Notes: generated from the sequence alone by a model not told the origin. A stretch of 64,000 nucleotides of DNA from CAZPXZ01 sp965219495 (GCA_965219495.1 OZ244777.1:3720001-3784000); one strand, 5' to 3'; counted from the stretch's first letter, positions 44,809 through 54,594 are shown. Translations and numbers: made by a program.

Positions 44809-46020
44809 ATGATACGGGCGGCAGGCAACGCAGAGGTCGAGGGCCGGCGCGTCCTTGTCCGCGCAGACCTGAATGTTCCGCGCCAGGTTGGGCGGATATC
44901 GGATCGCACCCGCATTGAAAGGTTTGCGGGAGCGGCGAGGGGCCTGCTGGACCGCGGCGCGGCGGTAGTGATCATGAGCCATCTTGGCCGGCCTGGAGGA
45001 AAGCCCGCGACGGATCTTTCGCTCGCGCAGGTCGCGCCGGAACTCGCGGAATGTATTGGACGCTCCGTCCGGTTCGTCAGGAACTGCGTTGGACCGGAAG
45101 CAGTTCTTGCGACGGCGGGACTGGCGCCGGGCGAATGTGCGCTTCTGGAAAACCTGCGGTTTCATCCGGGGGAAGAGGGTGACGACCCATGCTTCGCCGG
45201 GCAATTGGCCGAACACGGGGAAATCTTTGTCAACGACGCTTTTTCCTGCTCCCATCGCGCGCATGCGTCCCTGCACGCGATCGCGCGCCTGATGCCTTCC
45301 TACGCCGGCGAAAGCCTGATGGCGGAGGTTTCCGCACTGGGAAAAGTACTGGATTCTCCGCCGTCACCCTCCGCAGCGCTCGTTGGCGGCGCGAAAATTT
45401 CCACCAAGATCCAGGTGCTCGAGCATCTCGTGGAAGCGCTGGACTCCCTGGTTATCGGCGGGGGGATGGCGAACACTTTTCTCGCCGCGCTCGGATACGC
45501 CGTGGGCCGGTCCCTGTGCGAGCGCGAGCAGGCGCGTTGCGCGCTCGATGTCTTGCAGCTGGCGAGGGAGTCGGGCTGCGAAGTCCTGCTGCCGACGGAT
45601 GTGGTGATTGCGGAGTCCTGCAGGGAACACGCGCCGAGTGCGGTTGTCGCCGTCGGTTCGGTATCCGAGAACGGCAAGATTCTTGATGTAGGTCCTGATA
45701 CGGTAAGGAGAATTACGAGTTTGCTCGCGCGAACCCGGACACTGCTGTGGAACGGGCCTCTCGGAGCCTTCGAGGTGGCGCCCTTCGGGCGAAGCACCTT
45801 CGAAGTGGCGAGAAGGGCGCGGGATTTCACGGCGTCGGGTGGCCTGGTTACCGTGGCTGGCGGAGGTGACACCGTCGCCGCGTTGAACGCCGCCGGGGTG
45901 AGGGATGGATTCACCTATGTTTCGACCGCGGGAGGCGCATTCCTGGAGTGGGTCGAGGGAAAGGAGCTTCCCGGCATTCTCGCTCTCGAATGGTCGGGGA
46001 ATCAGCGGGAGAGAAGCTAG
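44809..46020 (+). CDS. pgk: Phosphoglycerate kinase
   Basis: A 403-residue glycolytic/Calvin-cycle enzyme, making ATP from 1,3-bisphosphoglycerate. Seen: RRVLVRADLNVP, VVIMSHLGRPGGK, LLENLRFHPGEE, NDAFSCSHRAHAS, ALVGGAKISTKIQVL, VIGGGMANTFL and the C-terminal nucleotide loop TVAGGGDTVAALNAAG. The final substrate loop reads YVSTAGGAFLEWVEGKELPG. Length is normal. rpe follows 42 bases on; an rpe partner suggests shared use in pentose or Calvin chemistry. Confidence 0.97.
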   Translation: MIRAAGNAEVEGRRVLVRADLNVPRQVGRISDRTRIERFAGAARGLLDRGAAVVIMSHLGRPGGKPATDLSLAQVAPELAECIGRSVRFVRNCVGPEAVLATAGLAPGECALLENLRFHPGEEGDDPCFAGQLAEHGEIFVNDAFSCSHRAHASLHAIARLMPSYAGESLMAEVSALGKVLDSPPSPSAALVGGAKISTKIQVLEHLVEALDSLVIGGGMANTFLAALGYAVGRSLCEREQARCALDVLQLARESGCEVLLPTDVVIAESCREHAPSAVVAVGSVSENGKILDVGPDTVRRITSLLARTRTLLWNGPLGAFEVAPFGRSTFEVARRARDFTASGGLVTVAGGGDTVAALNAAGVRDGFTYVSTAGGAFLEWVEGKELPGILALEWSGNQRERS

Positions 46021-46062
46021 CATGCGCGCGGGGGCAAGATTCGGCCACGCGGGGAAGTCCCA

Positions 46063-46731
46063 ATGCAGGACCTGAAAATCGCTGCCTCGATCCTGTCAGC
46101 GGACTTCGGCCGGCTTGGCGAAGAGGTTCGCGCGGTCGAACAGTCGGGAGCGGACTGGATTCATGTCGACGTGATGGACGGCCATTTCGTGCCCAACATC
46201 ACCATCGGACCCCGCGTTGTCCGGGCGGTACGCGGCGCCGCCCAAAAATGCGTCGATGTCCATTTGATGATCGCGCCCTGCGATCCCTATATCGAGGCGT
46301 TCGCCGAAGCAGGTTCGGACATCATCACGGTTCACGCGGAGAGCGGTCCTCATGTGGACCGCTCGCTCCGGGTCATTCGGGGACTGGGCAAGAAAGCGGG
46401 GATTGCGCTCAATCCCGGCACGCCGGAAGACGTTCTTTCCTGTGTGCTGGACGCGGTGGATCTCGTGCTGGTCATGACCGTGAACCCGGGGTTTGGCGGT
46501 CAAACGCTGATCGAAGCCCAGATTGGAAAGGTCCAGCGCCTTCGCGAGATGATTGGCGGCAGGCGGATCCGTCTGGAAGTTGATGGGGGCGTTGCGACCG
46601 AAAACGTGCGATCGCTGGCCGCCGCCGGCGCCGACGTGCTGGTGGCGGGCACCTCGGTCTTTCGGGGAGGGACCCCGGAATCGTATGCAGCGAATATCGC
46701 CGCGCTCCGGAGAGCAGCGACAGGCGGATGA
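46063..46731 (+). CDS. rpe: Ribulose-phosphate 3-epimerase
   Basis: A 222-residue TIM-barrel enzyme interconverting ribulose-5-phosphate and xylulose-5-phosphate. Signatures: IAASILSADFGRLGEEVRAV, IHVDVMDGHFVPNITIGP (metal His/Asp), VDVHLMIAPCDPYI, MTVNPGFGGQ and LEVDGGVATENV. Length is normal. The ATG at 46063 is preceded by GGGGAAG. Confidence 0.97.
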   Translation: MQDLKIAASILSADFGRLGEEVRAVEQSGADWIHVDVMDGHFVPNITIGPRVVRAVRGAAQKCVDVHLMIAPCDPYIEAFAEAGSDIITVHAESGPHVDRSLRVIRGLGKKAGIALNPGTPEDVLSCVLDAVDLVLVMTVNPGFGGQTLIEAQIGKVQRLREMIGGRRIRLEVDGGVATENVRSLAAAGADVLVAGTSVFRGGTPESYAANIAALRRAATGG

Positions 46732-46863
46732 CCATTTCGCGAAGGGTGGCAACAGGCTAGACTGGATAAGAGAACTTTGCGGGACAAGGCATCGCACGGG
46801 ACAACGGACCGGGATGGCCTCACGGTGTGAGTTCTTCGCGGGCGTTCTCGCGGGAGTGGCGGG

Positions 46864-49311
46864 ATGAGCGATTCCACCGAACTTGCACGGCTTCGCATCT
46901 TGGTGCGCCGGATCTTTTTCTCCCGGCTGGCGTTGGGAGTCGAAGGTCTTGTACGTGAGTTTTGGCCGGTTTGGACCTTGGCGGCATTTGTCCTCGCGCT
47001 CGGTCTTAGCGGAATTCTCCCGCTTCTCGGCGGATGGTTGCATCTCGCCGTGCTCGTGCTTTTCGCGACTGCTTTCACCGTCTTGCTGTTGCGGGCCTGC
47101 CTGCGCTGGAGAATTCCAGGGATGCGGGAAGCGCGCATGCGGCTGGACCGGGGTGAACCGGCCCGTCCGGCCGCGGCTGCGTTTGACCGACAGGTCATAG
47201 GCCGGGGAGACGCGCTGTCGGAAGGGATCTGGCGGCTGCATCTCAAGCGCGTCGCGGACACCGCCAACGGACTGCGAGCCGCTCCACCCGATCTCAGACT
47301 CTCCTCCCGCGACCCCTTGGCCTTGAGAGCCGTCGCGGTGCTTTTGCTTGGCGCGGCCGGCGTTCTCGCCGGACCGGATTGGAAGGAAACGCTGTCAAGG
47401 TCGTTGGCGCCGGACTTGAATGAAGCGTTTGTGGCCTACGCAACGCCGCCGCGTATTGAAGCGTGGGCAACCCCGCCGGCGTATACCGGCGTGGCGCCGC
47501 TCTACTTGACGGAGCAGTATCCCGAAGGCGGGGAATTCGAGCTTCCTTTTGGCACAGATCTTGAAGTTCGGGTGTTCGGTGCGAGACGGGCGCCGGTTCT
47601 TGAACTCGGGTCACTCGAAGCAGGCGAACGGGGCGAATCAATTTCTTTCGATACCGGGGTTGCGGGGATTCGTTCGGCCTCCGTGCCTCTTGAGAAAGAC
47701 CTGCTAGTGGCAGTTCGCCTGGGCAATGAAACCCTGGGAGAGTGGAGCGTTCGCGTGCGCCCGGACCGGATCCCGACCATTGAATTTGCAACACCGCCGC
47801 AGGCCACCCGAAGGGCCGCGTTGACCTTCGCGTACCGGGTGTCCGACGATTACGGTCCGGCCAGGGCGTGGGCGTTGATTGAATCTCTTTCACCCGGCTC
47901 GGGGGACGCGCGAATCCTGCAACTCGAACCGGTCGAGATTCCCCTCGCGCTCCCGGTCGAACGCATGGAAGAAAGCGAGGAGTTCGTGATTCACGATCTC
48001 AGCGCGCATCCCTGGGCAGGGAGCGAGGTCACGGCGACCCTGTTCGTGGAAGACGACCTCGAACAGATCGGGGAAAGCGAAACCGTCCGGTTCCGTCTGC
48101 CCGAACGTGACTTCGAAGAGCCGATGGCAAGGTCGTTCGCGGAACAGCGCCGGGAGCTCGCGACGGGGGACACGGGACATGCTGTCCGGGTTCTGAACGT
48201 GCTGTGGGCGGTTACACGACATCCGGAGGATTATTTTGACGACATCGTTCCCTATCTGGCCGGACGGGTCGCAGTGTCGAGGCTCATGGGCGCCATCGGG
48301 AAAGGCTCCGCCGAAGCTGAGATTTCCAGCGTGCTCGATCTCCTGTGGCGCGCGGCGCGTCGGCTGGAGGAAGGACCCGCCGCAGAGGCTTCGGGTCGCT
48401 TGCGGGAAGCGATTCGCGCCCTCGAAGAAGCCTTGACGCGGGGCGCGGATGAGGCGGAGATTTCCGATCTCTTGCGTTCTTTGCGGGAAGCGCTGGGCGA
48501 GTACCTGCAAGCCTTGCGGGAGGAGGCGCGGAAGAATCCAGGAGGAGAATTCTCGGAGGACATGCAGTTGAGCGGCGACGCGCTGGAGAACATGCTCGAC
48601 TCGCTGGAAAACAACGCGCGTCTCGGACTGCGCGAACAGGCGCGAAGATTGCTGGCGCAGCTCAACGCCTTGCAGGAAAACCTGCGAGCCGGAAACGCCC
48701 TACAGCAAGATCCGGCGTTGAGCCAACTCGGCGAGATCATCGAAGACCAGTTGAATCTTGCCGACCGGACGCTCGAGACCGGCCGCGCACAAACCCAGTT
48801 CGGCGCGGACTCGATTCCCGAAGGCATGCTCGATTCAGGCGCCTTGGCCGCGATGCAGGAGGAACTCGCGGGAAGGCTGGAGGAATTGATTCAGCGCTCC
48901 ATTGGGGAGTTGACCAACGGGGAAGGCGACGGCGAGCCCCCCGGGGCGCGCCTGGGGGGGGCCAGGAACGCGATGGGACGCGCGCAGGGAGAACTCGAAG
49001 GCGGCCAGCCGGGGAACGCCCTTGGCCATCAGTTGGAAGCGGTTGAGAACTTGCGCGCCGCGGCGCAGGGGATGATGCTCGGAGCCGAAGGCAGGGCGCT
49101 CGGAATCCTCCCGGACGGGGCGGGGGGCAGGAACGATCCCTTCGGCCAGTTTCGGAATTGGGGGATGTTGTTCGGGGACACTGCACTGCCCAAAGAGAGC
49201 GACCTCCAGCGCGCGCGCGAACTTTTCGACACGATCCGCCGACGTTCCGGAGAGCGCGCCCGGCCCCTCGAAGAACGGGAATATCTTGAACGGCTGATCG
49301 ACCGGTTCTAG
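46864..49311 (+). CDS. TIGR02302/DUF4175-family membrane protein
   Basis: An 815-residue protein of a family found mainly in alphaproteobacteria. Three membrane segments: two near residues 38-85 (FWPVWTLAAFVLALGLSGIL and the next) and one near 160-175. Then a beta-rich periplasmic region (AYATPPRIEAWATPPAYTGV), a long acidic helical region (residues ~500-640, SGRLREAIRALEEALTRGAD), and a Gly/Gln-rich C-terminus with PFGQFRNWGMLFGD and a final LEEREYLERLIDRF. No biochemical function is established; a cell-envelope role is likely. In relatives this gene lies near lysA and argH; here about 12 kb of solute-catabolism genes separate them. Confidence 0.88.
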   Translation: MSDSTELARLRILVRRIFFSRLALGVEGLVREFWPVWTLAAFVLALGLSGILPLLGGWLHLAVLVLFATAFTVLLLRACLRWRIPGMREARMRLDRGEPARPAAAAFDRQVIGRGDALSEGIWRLHLKRVADTANGLRAAPPDLRLSSRDPLALRAVAVLLLGAAGVLAGPDWKETLSRSLAPDLNEAFVAYATPPRIEAWATPPAYTGVAPLYLTEQYPEGGEFELPFGTDLEVRVFGARRAPVLELGSLEAGERGESISFDTGVAGIRSASVPLEKDLLVAVRLGNETLGEWSVRVRPDRIPTIEFATPPQATRRAALTFAYRVSDDYGPARAWALIESLSPGSGDARILQLEPVEIPLALPVERMEESEEFVIHDLSAHPWAGSEVTATLFVEDDLEQIGESETVRFRLPERDFEEPMARSFAEQRRELATGDTGHAVRVLNVLWAVTRHPEDYFDDIVPYLAGRVAVSRLMGAIGKGSAEAEISSVLDLLWRAARRLEEGPAAEASGRLREAIRALEEALTRGADEAEISDLLRSLREALGEYLQALREEARKNPGGEFSEDMQLSGDALENMLDSLENNARLGLREQARRLLAQLNALQENLRAGNALQQDPALSQLGEIIEDQLNLADRTLETGRAQTQFGADSIPEGMLDSGALAAMQEELAGRLEELIQRSIGELTNGEGDGEPPGARLGGARNAMGRAQGELEGGQPGNALGHQLEAVENLRAAAQGMMLGAEGRALGILPDGAGGRNDPFGQFRNWGMLFGDTALPKESDLQRARELFDTIRRRSGERARPLEEREYLERLIDRF

Positions 49312-49356
49312 CGTCGCCCTTCACCGGCGCGGCGGACAATCTACAAAGTCTTGGTT

Positions 49357-49776
49357 CTAGTTGCCGTCATTTTCTTCGGCGACGATTTCGCCCTGTTCGT
49401 TGAATTGCATGAGGTGAGCGATTACGTCCTCGCGATCCCTTTCCTTGCGAAGGCCGGCAAACGCCATGCTGCCCTTGGGAATCACGTCTTTGGGTCTTGT
49501 GAGATAGGCGTTCAGCGTTTCGACATCCCAAATTCTTCCCTCCGCGGCGAGTTCGAGGAGATTATCCGAGTACTTGAATCCCTCTATGGCGCCGAACGGC
49601 CGTTCGAAAACTCCGTTCAATACCGGACCGAGCGAATTCTTCGCCTTCGGGCCGACCTTGTGGCAAGCTGCGCATTTCTTGAAGATCTTGGAGCCTCGCT
49701 TGGCATCCGCCGCAATCGCGGGAGCGGTCATCGCCGCACCCAAGGCAAGAACCAGGACAAGGGCGAGAATTCGCAT
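49357..49776 (-). CDS. Small class I cytochrome c
   Basis: A 139-residue periplasmic protein: signal peptide MRILALVLVLALGAAMTAPA, heme attachment KKCAACHKVGP, an axial Met in KGSMAFAGL, and the SLGPVLNGVFERPFGA loop of the cytochrome c2/c552 group. It probably shuttles electrons to an oxidase from the bc1 complex encoded at 54595-57278. Its acidic C-terminus (EIVAEENDGN) is unusual. The start at 49776 is chosen for the signal peptide; the long upstream frame is non-coding. Convergent with the DUF4175 gene. Confidence 0.93.
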   Translation of the reverse strand: MRILALVLVLALGAAMTAPAIAADAKRGSKIFKKCAACHKVGPKAKNSLGPVLNGVFERPFGAIEGFKYSDNLLELAAEGRIWDVETLNAYLTRPKDVIPKGSMAFAGLRKERDREDVIAHLMQFNEQGEIVAEENDGN

Positions 49777-50045
49777 GGTGCAGTCTCCCGGAAATGACCT
49801 TGTGCGAAAACGCACGAGCCAAAATCGCCATTCTGGCGGGCGTGCGCCCGAACCGGCAGATGGGCTATAGCGAAGGCGCGGTTTCGGCGCAATTGCAACG
49901 GTCAATTTGCTTTCCTCTTGGTGCGAGATTGCGGCGGACGGCCTGATAATCCGAAGATTGGCAGGCATGTTCGCGGATTCTGTTTTGATCGTTCGCGAAG
50001 GTATGCTTTGGCGCACGGGCGAAAAGGGCGTTGGCGGTGGTGGAA

Positions 50046-50657
50046 ATGAGTTCGGGCAACGTCGGCGAAGGGAAGTCCCGGGCGCCGGAACGGTTGGCCA
50101 GGGCGGCAAGAGTCTCGCCCGGCGCCGGGTCGCCGGCGCCCGTGCACCAATGGAGTCCGCCCTTTTCCGGGCGGCTGGACATGCGCATCGACCGGAACGG
50201 CCAATGGCACTACCAGGGCGGCGTTATCCGGCGGGAAGCTCTCGTGCGCCTTTTCGCCCGGATTTTGCGGCGGGAGGAGGATGGATCTTTCTGCCTTGTG
50301 ACGCCCGTGGAACGGTGGGAGATCGAAGTGGAAGACGCACCGTTTCTGGCCGTGGATTTCGACCTCCAGGATCCGGGCGCCGCACAGCGCATCGAATTCG
50401 AGACGAATGTCGGCGACCGCGTAACGGCAGGGGCCGGTCATGCCATTCGAACCGGGACGAGTCCCGGGCGCGGGGCGTGCCCGCTTTACCTGCACGTTCG
50501 CGGCGGGCTTGAAGCGCGCGTCGACAGAAAGAGCTTCTACCGGCTTGCAGAAATTGCCGAACATGTGGAGTTGCGTGGGGTCGACTGGTTCGGAGTCCGT
50601 TCCGCTGGCGAGTTCTTCGGGTTGCTGCCTTCGACGGAACTGGATGCGGAGAAGTGA
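50046..50657 (+). CDS. DUF1285-family protein
   Basis: A 203-residue protein whose segments WSPPFSGRLDMRIDRNGQWH and YQGGVIRREALVRLFARIL, then FCLVTPVERWEIEVEDAPF, and the C-terminal RKSFYRLAEIAEHVELRGVD and WFGVRSAGEFF define DUF1285. No known activity. Its stop overlaps the GTG of the NUDIX gene. This DUF1285 / NUDIX / CCA-transferase order is conserved in Rhodospirillales and rhizobia. The ATG at 50046 is preferred over the TTG at 50031. Confidence 0.92.
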   Translation: MSSGNVGEGKSRAPERLARAARVSPGAGSPAPVHQWSPPFSGRLDMRIDRNGQWHYQGGVIRREALVRLFARILRREEDGSFCLVTPVERWEIEVEDAPFLAVDFDLQDPGAAQRIEFETNVGDRVTAGAGHAIRTGTSPGRGACPLYLHVRGGLEARVDRKSFYRLAEIAEHVELRGVDWFGVRSAGEFFGLLPSTELDAEK

Positions 50658-51286
50658 ACGAATTCGACTTTCAGAGCATCGGCCGGCGAGAAGTGGAGCA
50701 GGTGCTGGCGGGAAATTCCGCCGAACTGGAACGGGAGTTGAAGGATGCGCTGCCTTTCGCGAGTGCGGAGGGGCTGATACCCGCCGCCGTGATGTGCTTG
50801 CTGAGGCCAGATCGGGATTACCGTGTCATCCTGACTCGCAGGGCCGAAAACCTGCCGCGGCACGCGGGCCAGATCAGTTTTCCCGGCGGACGCATTGAAC
50901 CGGATGACCGAAGCCCGCTTGATGCGGCGCTTCGCGAGGCCCGGGAGGAGATCGGACTCGATCCGAAAGCCGTGAGCATTGCCGGCGCGCTGAAACCAAA
51001 TCGGACCGGAACCGGGTACTTGATCGTCCCGTTCGTGGGGTTTGTCCCGGCAGGATTCTCGCCGGTGGCGGATCGCCGGGAGGTGGCGGAAGTCTTCGAA
51101 GCTCCTCTTTGCTTTCTTCTCGATCCCAGGAACCGGCGGCGGAAAAGGGCTCGGATCGATGGGGTAGATCGCCAGTACTATGTCGTGACGTTCGGCGAAT
51201 ACGAGATCTGGGGAGCGACTGCCGCGATCCTGAAGTCGTTCTCGGATTGCTTCCGGCCAGATATTCCGGAGTCCGGGCCGGAATAG
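50654..51286 (+). CDS. NUDIX hydrolase, CoA pyrophosphatase-like
   Basis: A 210-residue hydrolase. The Nudix box runs from SFPGGRIEPDD through DAALREAREEIGLD (residues ~75-100). The upstream LTRRAENLPRHAGQISFPGG is the signature of the CoA/acyl-CoA pyrophosphatase group (NudL-like). It starts at a GTG overlapping the DUF1285 stop (GTGA). It probably splits a nucleoside-diphosphate-linked metabolite. Confidence 0.92.
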   Translation: MNEFDFQSIGRREVEQVLAGNSAELERELKDALPFASAEGLIPAAVMCLLRPDRDYRVILTRRAENLPRHAGQISFPGGRIEPDDRSPLDAALREAREEIGLDPKAVSIAGALKPNRTGTGYLIVPFVGFVPAGFSPVADRREVAEVFEAPLCFLLDPRNRRRKRARIDGVDRQYYVVTFGEYEIWGATAAILKSFSDCFRPDIPESGPE

Positions 51287-51349
51287 TTGCCGATCTCGCA
51301 GTTCGGCACGATATAGGAAGTATATTTACCCAGAAGTCAGGAGTCGATC

Positions 51350-51604
51350 ATGTTGCGTCACATCCTCACCACCGTCGCAATGATCCTGCTTCCCTATCTG
51401 GTGTACGCGATCGTGGAGGCGATTAGACGGCGCAGGATGCAGCCCGAGGTGATCAACGGCGGGTTCTGGAGCCGCGCTCCCGTATTTGCCTTGGGACTCG
51501 TCGGATGCCTTCTCGCGGTTGCTGTCTTGATCGCGGTCGCAGTAATTGACACGCATCCCGGAAATCCGCCTTACATACCTCCTCTCTTCCAGGACTCCCG
51601 GTGA
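51350..51604 (+). CDS. DUF6111-family small membrane protein
   Basis: An 84-residue protein with two membrane segments (ILTTVAMILLPYLVYAIVEA and VFALGLVGCLLAVAVLIAVA) and a short C-terminal VIDTHPGNPPYIPP motif. The family lies between the NUDIX and CCA-transferase genes in many alphaproteobacteria. It overlaps the next gene by four bases. Function unknown. Confidence 0.88.
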   Translation: MLRHILTTVAMILLPYLVYAIVEAIRRRRMQPEVINGGFWSRAPVFALGLVGCLLAVAVLIAVAVIDTHPGNPPYIPPLFQDSR

Positions 51605-52791
51605 GTTCGCGCCGCCTGGATACGGGGCGACTGGTTTCGTCGTCCCTAGCCGCCGTAGTGCGCGCCCTTACTTCGGAAGGGGCGACTGTGCGCATGGTCG
51701 GTGGATGCGTTCGAAACAGCTTGCTGGGCGAAGCGCTCGGCGATATCGACCTTGCCATCGATGTTCCGCCGGAAGAATCGGAACAGCTGCTCAAGTCCGC
51801 AGGAATTCACACCAGGCCGGTTGGAAAGGAGTTCGGAACCATTCAGGCAGTGGCGGCGGCAGGCGAGCGGTATGACGTGACGAGTTTGCGGCGCGACGTC
51901 GACACCGACGGCCGCTGGCCTGTCGTTTCGTTCGGAACGGACTGGGCAGAAGATGCGAGGCGCCGGGATTTCACCATGAATGCGCTCTACGCTGGATTTG
52001 ACGGTTCGGTTTTCGACCCGGTTGGCGGATTGCCGGATGTGCTTGCGCGGCGCGTGCGGTTCATTGGCGATGCGGACACGCGGATTCGTGAAGACTATCT
52101 TCGAATCCTCAGGTTCTTCCGTCTTGTCGCCAATTACGGTTCGGAAGCCGAGGATTCAGAGACCCTCCGCGCCTGCGCGGCGCATCGCGAAGCCCTCCAC
52201 AGGCTCTCCGGATATCGCGTTGGACGTGAAATGCGCAAGTGGCTCGCCTCGCCGGACCCGACGGCGTCACTGAAAGCAGCGAACGACTGCGGCGTTCTTC
52301 AGGAAGTGCTCCCGGGGGCGAACCTGGAAAATTTCCGCAACTTGATCGATTTGGAGTCGCGGCACGAAATGCGACCCGAGTGGATGCGGCGGTGGTTGTT
52401 CCTCTATTCCGGTCCCATCGATTTGACGAACTTGCGGTTCGCGCTTTCGGGCGCGGAATACTTCAATCTGGACCACCGCCGGTTCGCCCTCGCTTCCCTT
52501 GCGCCCGTTTTGGAAATTGCGCATCGCAATGGCTGGGAAGCAACGCGCGATGCTTTGCTGGTGCGTGCCGCGCGAGGTGAAACAAGGGAAATTCTGCAGG
52601 ATCTTGAAGAAGCCTGGCGCGGCGCAGGCGCCGAATTCCCCATCGGGCCATCGGACCTGCTGGATGCAGGCTTTGAAGAGGGACCGGGGATCGGCGCAGC
52701 GCTCCGGCGCGCCAGGCAATACTGGCTCGACCACGATCTGGAACCGGGCCGCGCCGATCTCATCGGCATCGCCATGCAGGCGGCGCCGTGA
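51601..52791 (+). CDS. CCA tRNA nucleotidyltransferase (poly(A) polymerase family)
   Basis: A 396-residue class II nucleotidyltransferase. Head domain MVGGCVRNSLLGEALGDIDLAID with the DxD pair, VTSLRRDVDTDGR, WAEDARRRDFTMNALY, DPVGGLPDVLARRVRFIG and the neck RIREDYLRILRFFRLVANYG. The C-terminal ~170 residues are the helical body. It adds or repairs the CCA end of tRNA. It starts at a GTG overlapping DUF6111 and its stop overlaps the LysE gene (GTGA), so three junctions in a row are coupled. Confidence 0.94.
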   Translation: MSSRRLDTGRLVSSSLAAVVRALTSEGATVRMVGGCVRNSLLGEALGDIDLAIDVPPEESEQLLKSAGIHTRPVGKEFGTIQAVAAAGERYDVTSLRRDVDTDGRWPVVSFGTDWAEDARRRDFTMNALYAGFDGSVFDPVGGLPDVLARRVRFIGDADTRIREDYLRILRFFRLVANYGSEAEDSETLRACAAHREALHRLSGYRVGREMRKWLASPDPTASLKAANDCGVLQEVLPGANLENFRNLIDLESRHEMRPEWMRRWLFLYSGPIDLTNLRFALSGAEYFNLDHRRFALASLAPVLEIAHRNGWEATRDALLVRAARGETREILQDLEEAWRGAGAEFPIGPSDLLDAGFEEGPGIGAALRRARQYWLDHDLEPGRADLIGIAMQAAP

Positions 52792-53426
52792 ACGTTGCAG
52801 TTTCGGCCATTGACAGCATGCGTCTGGTGGCGCTGGTCGGATTCGCGTTCGCCACCCTCTGGACGCCGGGGCCCAACAACATCCTGCTCGCGAGTTCCGG
52901 CGCCAACTTCGGGTTCCGGCGGACCGTTCCGCATGCTTTTGGCGTGTTCCTTGGATTCGCGGCGATGTTGTTCACGGTCGCTCTCGGACTGGGTGAAGTA
53001 TTCAAGGCGGAAGCCGCGCTGCGGGAGGGGCTGCGTGCTGTCGGCGTCGCGGTGCTTCTCTTTCTCGCTTGGCGCATCGCAACGGCCAAGGGATCGAATT
53101 CGGGCGTCGCCGCGATTCGCCCATTCCGGTTCTACGAGGCAGTCGCCTTCCAGTGGATCAATCCGAAGGCCTGGGCAATGTCCATCAGCGTTTCCGCGGC
53201 ATACGTGACCGGCGCCGCCCCGCTTTTCGAATCTGCCCTTTGCGGGCTGGTGTTCGCGGTGATTGGAATAGGGTCTTCCTTCGGTTGGACGGCGTTCGGG
53301 GTCCAGATCGGACGAATCATGAAGACGGAACTCCATCGCCGGGTGCTGGGAATTTTCATGGGAGTGCTGCTGGCGGGCAGCGCGATATTCCTGGTCTTCG
53401 ACGACCTGGCGATCTACGGAATCTAG
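52788..53426 (+). CDS. LysE/RhtB-family amino acid exporter
   Basis: A 212-residue inner-membrane protein with six predicted helices. The family start is visible in FATLWTPGPNNILLASSGAN (PGPN). The helix FYEAVAFQWINPKAWAMSIS carries the conserved NPKAW. It exports an amino acid or similar small molecule; substrate unknown. Last gene of the 50046-53426 run. Confidence 0.92.
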   Translation: MNVAVSAIDSMRLVALVGFAFATLWTPGPNNILLASSGANFGFRRTVPHAFGVFLGFAAMLFTVALGLGEVFKAEAALREGLRAVGVAVLLFLAWRIATAKGSNSGVAAIRPFRFYEAVAFQWINPKAWAMSISVSAAYVTGAAPLFESALCGLVFAVIGIGSSFGWTAFGVQIGRIMKTELHRRVLGIFMGVLLAGSAIFLVFDDLAIYGI

Positions 53427-53534
53427 CGGCCGTTTGCGGCCCTCGCCGTCATCGGGTGAATTTCAGGCTGTCGCGGGAGTGGCGATCGACGGATGATCCG
53501 CCCGACTGGGCCGGGTTGCCCGGGTTTCGCCCGC

Positions 53535-54434
53535 TCATGGCCAGGCGGCGAGCGGTGGAAGCGACATGAGCACCGCCTCGGGATTGCCTCCGGTCATCAA
53601 ACCGAATCGCGTGCCGCGGTCGTAGACGAGATTGAACTCCGCATACCGTCCACGCTTCCGCAACTGTTGGGCTCGTTCGTCGTCCGTCCACGGTTCTTCC
53701 ATGCGGCCCTCGACAATGGGAAGATGAGCTGCCAGGTGCGCCCTTCCGATATCGCAAGCGAACCGGAAGTCGCGCTCCCAGTTGCCTGTATTCCGGTAGT
53801 CGAAGAAGATTCCCCCAACGCCCCGCGATTCCTTTCGGTGCGGAAGATAGAAGTACTCGTCGCACCACGCGCGGTAGCGGGGATAGAACTCCGGCCCGTG
53901 GGCATCGCAGGCCGTGCGGTAGGCGGTGTGAAAGGTCTCGGTATCCTCCGGGTCGGGTACGGTTGGCGTCAGGTCGCCGCCTCCGCCAAACCACCAGCGG
54001 TCGGTCATGATGTGGCGGACATTCATATGTGCCGCGGGTACTCGAGGTGACCGCATGTGAGCGACCAGGGAGATGCCGGTTGCCCAAAAGGCGGGGTCTT
54101 GGCCGGTTCCGGGAATTTCGCGAGCGAAGGCTTCCGGAAACGTGCCGTACACTTCAGAGACGTTGACGCCGACTTTTTCGAACACGCGCCCGCGCATGAT
54201 CGACATTGTCCCGCCGCCAGCCTCCTCTCCTTCCGCTGCCGGGCGTTTCCAGGCTGCGCGTTCGAATTTTCCGGACGGCAAGTCTCTGTGAGGTCCCGCA
54301 GCAAGCGATTCCTCAATCGCTTCGCAGTGCTGGCAGATTTCATCGCGGAGTCGCAGGAACGCTTCCACCGCCCGGCGCTTCAGTTGGTTGGCACCGGAAG
54401 GAATTCCTTCGGGGATGTTCGCTTTCTCGTGCAT
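53535..54434 (-). CDS. hemF: Oxygen-dependent coproporphyrinogen III oxidase
   Basis: A 299-residue heme-synthesis enzyme. Signatures: GGGTMSIMRGRVFEKVGVNV, HMNVRHIMTDRWWFGGGGDL, TPTVPDPEDTETFH, FYPRYRAWCDEYFYLPHRKE and RGVGGIFFDYR. Length is normal. The start at 54434 (MHEKANIPEGIP) is supported by family alignment; the frame to 54578 has no similarity. It is divergent from petABC with about 160 bases between, which links heme synthesis to cytochrome genes. Confidence 0.96.
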   Translation of the reverse strand: MHEKANIPEGIPSGANQLKRRAVEAFLRLRDEICQHCEAIEESLAAGPHRDLPSGKFERAAWKRPAAEGEEAGGGTMSIMRGRVFEKVGVNVSEVYGTFPEAFAREIPGTGQDPAFWATGISLVAHMRSPRVPAAHMNVRHIMTDRWWFGGGGDLTPTVPDPEDTETFHTAYRTACDAHGPEFYPRYRAWCDEYFYLPHRKESRGVGGIFFDYRNTGNWERDFRFACDIGRAHLAAHLPIVEGRMEEPWTDDERAQQLRKRGRYAEFNLVYDRGTRFGLMTGGNPEAVLMSLPPLAAWP

Positions 54435-54594
54435 GGTTCCGCCTTCCGAGTTTGGAATAGAGTCCTCTGCGGGCGCGTCAAGTTTCGAGAGATGTTGCGC
54501 TTTGCACTGTCGCCCGGTAAACGGCAGGAGGATTTGGACAAGAATGCGCGGATGCCGGGCGAAACCGGGCACAATCAATCTTGAGGAGCAGGTA

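Noticed and set aside
46096..47241. 381-codon minus-strand frame opposite rpe
   Set aside because: Antisense shadow of rpe and the start of the DUF4175 gene.
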